NCBI RefSeq assembly: GCF_035987325.1
Contig: NZ_CP108488.1
Span: 9,052,001 to 9,116,000, forward strand
Source: Streptomyces sp. NBC_01244
Lineage (GTDB): Bacteria; Actinomycetota; Actinomycetes; Streptomycetales; Streptomycetaceae
Direction of reading: 5' to 3'
Length of the DNA: 64,000 nt
How positions within the stretch are numbered: position 1 is the first letter of the stretch; each line of letters opens with the position of its first letter. The translations under genes and the position numbers were made by a program. Below, piece by piece: positions 58,923 to 64,000 of this stretch. The notes under the pieces were generated by a model. The model searched no databases. It was not told where the DNA came from and saw only the letters and a program-made list of their open reading frames with translations.

Positions 58923-59900
58923 TCAGTGTTCGCCCGGTGCGGTCACCGAGTTCAGGCGGCCCCGCAGGCCGGCCACCCGGACGCGCAGCAGCCGCAGCGG
59001 CGTGGGCGGAAGGCCGCGCGAGCTGCCGCGCGCGTAGTGCCGCTCCACGTAGTACTGGCCCGCGCTGAGCACGGTGGTGACGGCGACGTACCAGAGGGTG
59101 GCCACCATCAGCAGCGGGATGACCTGGTAGTTCTGGTTGTAGACCAACTGCACCGAATACAGCAGGTCGTGCACGGCCAGCACGCTGACGATGCTGGTGC
59201 CCTTGAGGGTGCCGATCAGCATGTTCCCGGCGGTCGGCACGATCGAGCGCATCGCCTGGGGAACCACGATCCGGTAGAGCGTGCGGCGCCTGCTCAGCCC
59301 GAGCGCCTGCGCGGCCTCGGTCTGGCCGGGGTCCACGGAGAGGATGCCGCCGCGCACCACCTCGGCTGCGTACGCGGTCTCGTGCAGGGTCAGGCCGATG
59401 ACGGCGGTGAGGGTCGGGCCGAGCAGGTTCACCGTGGTGACGCTGAAGAGCTGGGGGCCGTAGGGGATGCCCAGGCCGAGCGTCGGGTACAGGGCGCCGA
59501 TGTTGAACCAGAACAGCAACTGTACGAGGAGCGGCGTGGACCGGAAGATCCATACGTAGCCCCAGCTCAGAGTGCGCAGGACGGGGTTGGCCGACAGCCG
59601 CATCACGGCGAGCACGGTGCCGAACAGAAACCCGAGCACCATCACCACGCCGGTCAGCCAGAGGGTCAGCAGCAGCCCGTCGAGCACGGCGGAGGTGGTG
59701 AAGTACCGGCCCACCAGGCTCCATTGGAAGGCGTCGTTGCGGACGACGGAGGCCAGCACCATCGCGAAGACCAGCAGCGCGGCGGCGGCGGACAATCGAC
59801 GGCCGACGCGTCTGCGGGGCACGATCGGCGGCGGCTCGGTATCGGGGGCGGATACGGGGGACGCGTGGGGCCCGCGAGGCGCGTCGGAAACGGTGGTCAT
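58923..59900 (-). CDS. Amino-acid-type ABC importer permease 2
   Basis: This 325-residue permease is paralogous to the one at 57751, with the EAA loop TEAAQALGLSRRRTLYRIVVPQAMRSIVPT in parts (EAAQALGLSR, IVVPQAMRSIVPT) and the same C-terminus pattern (YYVERHYARG). It could serve the second importer, whose solute-binding protein and ATPase are in the divergent operon (61789-63593) without their own permease. The ATG at 59900 follows a CGGAG. It has its own promoter at 60074-60104. Confidence 0.88.
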   Translation of the reverse strand: MTTVSDAPRGPHASPVSAPDTEPPPIVPRRRVGRRLSAAAALLVFAMVLASVVRNDAFQWSLVGRYFTTSAVLDGLLLTLWLTGVVMVLGFLFGTVLAVMRLSANPVLRTLSWGYVWIFRSTPLLVQLLFWFNIGALYPTLGLGIPYGPQLFSVTTVNLLGPTLTAVIGLTLHETAYAAEVVRGGILSVDPGQTEAAQALGLSRRRTLYRIVVPQAMRSIVPTAGNMLIGTLKGTSIVSVLAVHDLLYSVQLVYNQNYQVIPLLMVATLWYVAVTTVLSAGQYYVERHYARGSSRGLPPTPLRLLRVRVAGLRGRLNSVTAPGEH

Positions 59901-59954
59901 GGAAGTGCTCCGGAGGGTGGAGGGATGGCGGGCGCGGCAGGGGCTGCCGGACAC

Positions 59955-59988
59955 GGGCACGGGTGCGGGTTTCGGGCACGGGTGCGGG
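59955..59988 (+). repeat. 15-bp direct repeat in divergent leader
   Basis: GGGCACGGGTGCGGG at 59955-59969 and 59974-59988, with related GGGCACGGGT just after, in the untranslated leader of permease 2. Confidence 0.8.
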
Positions 59989-60073
59989 CACGGGTACGGT
60001 CGTCGTCACGCTCGCCGTGTCCCTCAACACGGCCGGACCGGCCTGCGCGCGAGGCGGAGCCGGAACGCCGCCG

Positions 60074-60104
60074 ATCGTATGCGTGCACCGCACGAACGTG
60101 TCAA
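60074..60104 (-). promoter_or_regulatory. Promoter of permease 2
   Basis: Minus strand TTGACA (60099-60104), 19-bp spacer, TACGAT (60074-60079). The spacer is slightly long. About 174 bp upstream of the permease start. Confidence 0.55.
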
Positions 60105-60191
60105 CAGTGCGCGGTTCAGCGGACGGTCGGGCCCGTCCGGCATCCGGTCCGTCGCTTGACGAAGAGCGCTTCGTACTGTTCAAGTAGTCGC

Positions 60192-60269
60192 ATGAACGCC
60201 CATCAGCGCCTGGTCTCGCGCGACTACATCGACTTCGGTCGGGTGTGGTCCGCGGCCTGTTGCGCCTGA
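60192..60269 (+). CDS. 25-residue cysteine leader peptide
   Basis: A short reading frame from ATG 60192 to TGA 60267-60269. It starts MNAHQRLVSRDYIDFGR and ends VWSAACCA, so two adjacent Cys codons (TGT TGC) come just before the stop. The LVSR-x-x-IDF-x-RV-x-SA-x-C pattern matches the small leader peptides found before sulfur-assimilation genes in Streptomyces and other actinomycetes. It lies 353 bp before the LLM gene and probably senses Cys-tRNA supply by ribosome stalling. A weak promoter TTGACG (60156) N18 TCAAGT (60180) would place the start near the ATG, so it may be leaderless. Confidence 0.78.
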   Translation: MNAHQRLVSRDYIDFGRVWSAACCA

Positions 60270-60622
60270 CGCGGCAGCGGGCTGTCTGACCGGCCCTTCC
60301 CTCCCTCGGTGACCCCGTCGCGGGCCGAGAACTCCCTTCGCGCAACCGTCCTGCGGGCCGTCACGGCCGCCGGGTACGGGCTGTCGCGAACCCGGACGCG
60401 CGCTGCCGCCGCACCCACCTCCCCTGCCATGCGTCGTCACGCCCGCCCCGTCGCGCACCGCTGCCCGCCCCGCTGCCCGGCCGCCCCCGCCCCGCGTCGT
60501 CCGCACCGCCACTCCGTTCCGTCCGGAGTCTGCAGGGCTGACGGCTCATCACGCATCCCTGTCCCGCGGGTGGTTCACCCTGCCCGGCCGCGATCCGCCG
60601 CACCTTCCGAAAGGCCACACCC
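60270..60622 (+). promoter_or_regulatory. Probable attenuator leader, C-rich and G-poor
   Basis: 353 bp with no gene between the leader peptide and the LLM gene. Positions 60421-60520 contain 59 C and 24 G by my count, the C>G bubble expected of a Rho-loading region. A GGCCG-TCA-CGGCC hairpin lies near 60356-60368. No U-tract terminator is seen. Confidence 0.55.
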
Positions 60623-61792
60623 ATGCCCGTGGAGTTCCTCGGCATAGCCGCCACCAACGACGGCTCCGAAACCACCGCACGATCCGGCGCCGCCTTCGAC
60701 AAGGAGTACACGCTCAGGCTGGCCAGGGCGCACGAGGACCACGGCTGGGACCGGGTGCTGTTCGCCTACGGTTCCGGCTCCCCGGACCCGGCGCCGGCCG
60801 CCGCGTACATCGCGAGCAAGCTGGAACGGCTGCAGATCCTGCTGGCCCACCGGCCCAACGTCTCGTACCCCACCTTCGCCGCCAAGACCTTCGCGACCCT
60901 CGACCAGATCAGCGGCGGTCGCCTGGCCGTCCACTTCATCACCGGGGGCAACGACCACGAGCAGGGACGCGAAGGCGATGTCCTCGGAAAGGACGAGCGC
61001 TACGCCCGCACCCGCGAGTACATCCGCATCGTCAAGAAGATCTGGACCACCCACGAGCCCTTCGACCACGAAGGCGATCACTACCGCTTCCACGACTTCG
61101 TCAGCGACGTCTTCCCCGTCCAGCAGCCCCGACCGAAGGTCTCCTTCGGCGGTTCCTCACCCGCCGCCTACGCGGCCGGCGGAGCGGAGGCGGACTTCTA
61201 CTGCCTGTGGGGTGAACCCCTGGAGCAGACGGCCCAGCAGATCGAGGCCGTACGGGCAGCGGCGCGGGCCGCGGGCCGTACCGAAGCGCCCCGCATCCAG
61301 GTCGCGTTCCGCCCGATCATCGCCCCGACCGAGGAGCTGGCCTGGGAGAAGGCCCACCGCACGGTGGGCGCCATCCGCGAGCGCAGGCGGGCGGGGACCG
61401 TGCAGCGCCACCGCAACGGAGTCTCCGAGGCCGCGGCCCCGCAGAACACCGGATCGCAGCGCCTGATCGCCATCGCCGAGGCGGGGGAGCGCTACGACCG
61501 GGCGCTGTGGACCCCGACCGCGGCCGCCACCGGGGGCGCGGGCAATTCCAACGCCCTGGTCGGCACCCCGGAGACGGTGGCCCAGGCGCTGCTGGACTAC
61601 CACGACCTCGGCGTGGACATCCTGTCGGCCAGGGGCTACGACCTGCTGGGCGACGCAGTCGACTTCGGCCGGTACGTGATCCCGCTCGTCCGCGAGGAAG
61701 TGGCCAAGCGTGACGCCGCTCGGGACGCCGAACACGGCGCCCGCCCCGAGGCCGGCTTCCCCCACCAGACCCTGACGGCGGTGCGCGGATGA
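60623..61792 (+). CDS. SsuD-like LLM flavin-dependent (alkanesulfonate) monooxygenase
   Basis: This 389-residue enzyme has EFLGIAATNDGSET, HEDHGWDRVLFAYGSGS, GGRLAVHFITGGNDHEQGREGDVL (parts ISGGRLAVHFITGG and DHEQGREGD) and VSFGGSSPAAY, matching the SsuD/alkanesulfonate-monooxygenase branch of LLM proteins. It would use FMNH2 and O2 to release sulfite from an organosulfonate. No NAD(P)H:FMN reductase is adjacent. It is first in the rightward operon after the cysteine leader, and overlaps the substrate-binding protein gene (ATGA). Confidence 0.88.
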   Translation: MPVEFLGIAATNDGSETTARSGAAFDKEYTLRLARAHEDHGWDRVLFAYGSGSPDPAPAAAYIASKLERLQILLAHRPNVSYPTFAAKTFATLDQISGGRLAVHFITGGNDHEQGREGDVLGKDERYARTREYIRIVKKIWTTHEPFDHEGDHYRFHDFVSDVFPVQQPRPKVSFGGSSPAAYAAGGAEADFYCLWGEPLEQTAQQIEAVRAAARAAGRTEAPRIQVAFRPIIAPTEELAWEKAHRTVGAIRERRRAGTVQRHRNGVSEAAAPQNTGSQRLIAIAEAGERYDRALWTPTAAATGGAGNSNALVGTPETVAQALLDYHDLGVDILSARGYDLLGDAVDFGRYVIPLVREEVAKRDAARDAEHGARPEAGFPHQTLTAVRG

Positions 61793-62781
61793 GACTCCTC
61801 GCGAACGGGCCCCGGTCCGGGACCGGGAAGGGTGCCGGGCGCCGCGGACGCCTGCGCACCGGGCTCGTACTCCTGCCCCTCCCCCTGCTGGCCTCCCTGA
61901 CGGCCTGCGGCTCCGGTGACGGATCCGCGCCGTCGGCCGCCGCCCTCGTCTCTCCCGCGCCGGCCGACGATCCGGTCGCCGCCGTCCGCGCGGTCGAGCC
62001 GATCGCCGCCCTGCTCCCCGCAGAGGTACGCAAGGCGGGCAGCCTGCGGCTCGGCGGCTCCGTCGGATCCCCTCCGTCGGCGTACTACCCGAACGGACAG
62101 GACAAGCCGCCCGCGGGCCAGGACATCGACATCGCAGCCGCGGTGGCCAAGGTCCTCGGCGTGAAGCTGGAGCGGCAGGACGCCTCCTTCGAGACGATCC
62201 TCCCCGCCCTGGGCAGCGGCAAGTACGACGTCGGTACGGGCAACTTCGGGGTGACCACCGAACGCCTGAAGTCCGTGGACTTCGTCACGTACATCAACGA
62301 CGGCCAGGGCTTCGCGGTCCGGACGGGAAACACCGCGCTGACCGGCCAGGTCTCCGACCTCACCCGGCTGTGCGGGCTGACCATCGGCACCGGCGCCGGT
62401 ACGACGTTCGAGAAGACCCTGACCGCGCAGAAGGAGGTCTGCGCGGCCGCCGGGAAGAAGCCGTACGAGGTCAAGGTCTTCTCCGAGACCGGGGCCGTGA
62501 CGACGGCCCTCCAGCAGGGCCGGATCGACGTCGTCATGTCGACGATCAACGGGCTGCGCCACCAGGCCGCGCAGCCCGCCGCGCACACCACCTTCCTCGG
62601 CGAGTACCACCGCCTCGACGTCGGCTTCGCCTTCAAGAAGGGCTCCGCGCTGACCCCCGCGTTCCAGGCCGCCGTCAACGAGCTGATCAAGGACGGCACC
62701 TACGCGCGGATCCTGAAGAAATGGGGCACCACCCCCTCCGCGATCGACACCTCGCAGATCAATCCGGCCGAGCACACGTGA
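61789..62781 (+). CDS. ABC transporter substrate-binding lipoprotein 2
   Basis: This 330-residue lipoprotein has a signal LLPLPLLASLTAC (lipobox LTAC), then a type 3 solute-binding fold: GSVGSPPSAYYPNGQ, DIDIAAAVAKVLGVKLE, GKYDVGTGNFGVTTERLKSVDFV (parts) and GRIDVVMSTINGL. It is probably specific for a sulfur-containing amino acid or sulfonate, given the leader peptide and SsuD-like partner. Start overlaps the upstream gene (ATGA), stop overlaps the ATPase start (GTGA). Confidence 0.88.
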   Translation: MRLLANGPRSGTGKGAGRRGRLRTGLVLLPLPLLASLTACGSGDGSAPSAAALVSPAPADDPVAAVRAVEPIAALLPAEVRKAGSLRLGGSVGSPPSAYYPNGQDKPPAGQDIDIAAAVAKVLGVKLERQDASFETILPALGSGKYDVGTGNFGVTTERLKSVDFVTYINDGQGFAVRTGNTALTGQVSDLTRLCGLTIGTGAGTTFEKTLTAQKEVCAAAGKKPYEVKVFSETGAVTTALQQGRIDVVMSTINGLRHQAAQPAAHTTFLGEYHRLDVGFAFKKGSALTPAFQAAVNELIKDGTYARILKKWGTTPSAIDTSQINPAEHT

Positions 62782-63593
62782 GGAACCAAGAACGCGACCA
62801 CGACCGTGACCACGAACGCGACCGTGACCACGAACGCGTCATGGTGGAGGTCCGGGGCGTCCACAAGAGCTTCGGCCCCCTGGAGGTGCTGCGCGGGGTC
62901 GACCTGAAGGTCCGGGCGGGGGAGGTCACCGTGATCCTCGGTCCTTCCGGTTCGGGGAAGTCCACCCTCCTGCGCACCATCAACCACCTGGAGAAGGTCG
63001 ACCGCGGCTGGGTCAGCGTCGACGGCGAGCTCATCGGCTACCGCGGCCACCGCGGCAAGCTGCACGAACTCAAGGAGAAGGAGGTGCTGAAGCAGCGGAC
63101 CCACATCGGGTTCGTCTTCCAGGACTTCAACCTCTTCACGCACCTCACCGTGCTGGAGAACCTCGTCGAGGCTCCCGTCTCCGCGCTGCGCCGGTCCCGG
63201 GAGGAGGCCGGGGCGACGGCCCGCCGGCTGCTGGAACGCGTGGGTCTGAGCGAGAAGGCGGACGCCTACCCACGGCAGCTGTCCGGCGGGCAGCAGCAGC
63301 GGGTCGCCATCGCCCGCGCGCTCGCGCTCGAGCCCAAGGTGCTGCTCTTCGACGAGCCGACCTCGGCGCTCGACCCGGAACTGGTCGGCGAGGTCCTGGA
63401 CGTCATCAAGGACCTGGCGCGGACCGGAACCACCATGCTCGTCGTCACCCACGAGCTCGGCTTCGCCCGGGAGGTCGCCGACACCGTCGTCTTCATGGAC
63501 GGCGGGGCCGTCGTGGAGCAGGGAGCGCCCGGGGCGCTCCTGGACGACCCGCAGCACCCCCGCACGCGCGCCTTCCTCGCCAAGATGTGGTGA
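62778..63593 (+). CDS. Amino-acid-type ABC importer ATPase 2
   Basis: This 271-residue ATPase has Walker A GPSGSGKST, the Q-loop FQDFNLFTHLTV, signature LSGGQQQRVAIARALAL, Walker B VLLFDEPTSALDP and VTHELGFAREVAD. GTG 62778 overlaps the upstream stop; ATG 62841 is an alternative but has no RBS. The ~20 residues between them are a charged DRDHERDRDHER repeat made by a short DNA repeat (62791-62838). No permease follows, so it may pair with the one at 58923. Confidence 0.9.
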   Translation: MRNQERDHDRDHERDRDHERVMVEVRGVHKSFGPLEVLRGVDLKVRAGEVTVILGPSGSGKSTLLRTINHLEKVDRGWVSVDGELIGYRGHRGKLHELKEKEVLKQRTHIGFVFQDFNLFTHLTVLENLVEAPVSALRRSREEAGATARRLLERVGLSEKADAYPRQLSGGQQQRVAIARALALEPKVLLFDEPTSALDPELVGEVLDVIKDLARTGTTMLVVTHELGFAREVADTVVFMDGGAVVEQGAPGALLDDPQHPRTRAFLAKMW

Positions 63594-63609
63594 GGTGCCG
63601 GGTGAGGGA

Positions 63610-64000
63610 TCAGGCCGGTCCCAGCCGGGGGCGTCCAACGCCGCTTCCCGCGGGTTTCCGGTCCTCGAGGGTTACGCGGTCCCGTCCTTCCCCGTCCTTC
63701 AGCCAGTGCGGTGTACGGAAGGCCGCGCCGCCGTACATCGGGAGGGCTATGGACTCCCCGTACCGGGCCAGCTGGTCCCAGGGCCGGTTGATCCCGGTGG
63801 AACCGTAGCGGCGCACCCGGGTGACGGCGTCGAGGTCCAGGACGTCGACGAGCACCTCCTCGCCGGGGCCGGCCTGCTGGCGGACCGCGCCCTCGGGGTC
63901 GACGATCGCGCTGGCGCCGACCCCGGCCGGGTCGGCGGCGTTGACGTTGACCACGTACACCTGGTTGGTCCAGGCGTTGGCGCGGGCGCAGACCAGCTCC
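63610..64000 (-). CDS. Carbon-nitrogen (nitrilase-family) hydrolase, C-terminal part
   Basis: The frame is open to the window edge, so the N-terminus with the catalytic Glu, Lys and Cys is outside. Visible are LVCARANAWTNQVYVVNVNAA, then GASAIVDPEGAVRQQAGPGEEVLVDVLDL in parts, the typical region after the catalytic Cys of C-N hydrolases. It would hydrolyse an amide or nitrile. It faces the end of the rightward ABC operon with 16 bp between. Confidence 0.8.
   Translation of the reverse strand, partial: ELVCARANAWTNQVYVVNVNAADPAGVGASAIVDPEGAVRQQAGPGEEVLVDVLDLDAVTRVRRYGSTGINRPWDQLARYGESIALPMYGGAAFRTPHWLKDGEGRDRVTLEDRKPAGSGVGRPRLGPA

Overview
The window is a piece of a Streptomyces-type (high-GC actinomycete) chromosome. 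The signs are roughly 70% GC with strong third-position G/C bias, frequent GTG starts, ATGA/GTGA stop-start overlaps, and typical Streptomyces families (CBM2 chitinase, SCO0930-like lipoprotein, DUF1996 protein, LLM enzymes, HelR). No tRNA, rRNA, CRISPR array or phage module is visible. There is one complete insertion sequence.

Region 1 (1-16.7 kb) is a cell-surface polysaccharide locus. It holds a secreted DUF4082/Ig-like protein (cut by the window edge), three GT2 glycosyltransferases, three Wzz-like chain-length proteins (one fused to a Wzy-type polymerase), a Wzx-type flippase, a membrane-anchored beta-helix protein, a WecB/WecC/WecG(TagA) set predicted to make and add ManNAc/ManNAcA, an unknown protein coupled to it, and a WlbB-like N-acetyltransferase. 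Together they describe a Wzx/Wzy-type aminouronic-acid glycopolymer.

Region 2 (16.7-22.5 kb) has a secreted CBM2-GH18 chitinase whose stop codon lies in the CTAG target duplication of an IS701-family element (18591-20032). It is followed by a helR-type RNA polymerase-recycling ATPase preceded by a rifamycin-associated element (RAE) palindrome.

Region 3 (22.5-37 kb) is mixed housekeeping and regulation: a GlxA-type AraC regulator with a rhodanese; an SRPBCC-ArsR-methyltransferase operon facing two similar inverted repeats; a flavin oxidoreductase preceded by an ECF41-type promoter and followed by its ECF41 sigma factor; a VOC protein; a GDT1/TMEM165 transporter under a yybP-ykoY Mn2+ riboswitch; a P450 with a TetR regulator; an FUSC-family membrane protein; an SRPBCC protein; and a secreted TAP-like hydrolase.

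Region 4 (37.5-51.4 kb) is rich in secretion and redox functions: a DUF4142/DUF1996 secreted pair closed by a strong terminator; a PucR-like regulator divergent from a cytochrome-b-like membrane protein, a NuoF-ferredoxin fusion and two lipoproteins; a badly deleted aldehyde dehydrogenase pseudogene; a radical SAM protein with a CX8CX2C motif; and a convergent 1145-residue molybdopterin oxidoreductase fused to an FNR-type flavin/NAD/2Fe-2S reductase.

Region 5 (51.5-64 kb) starts with a YtrA-type GntR/ABC operon that has a perfect 16-bp inverted-repeat operator. Then come two divergent operons that look like sulfur-compound uptake: two amino-acid-type ABC importers, two LLM flavin monooxygenases and a GNAT. 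The rightward operon is headed by a 25-codon leader peptide ending Cys-Cys-Ala and a C-rich, G-poor leader that resembles a Rho-dependent attenuator. The window ends inside a carbon-nitrogen hydrolase.

A recurring feature is short, imperfect tandem repeats (most with a 15-bp unit) at gene boundaries.
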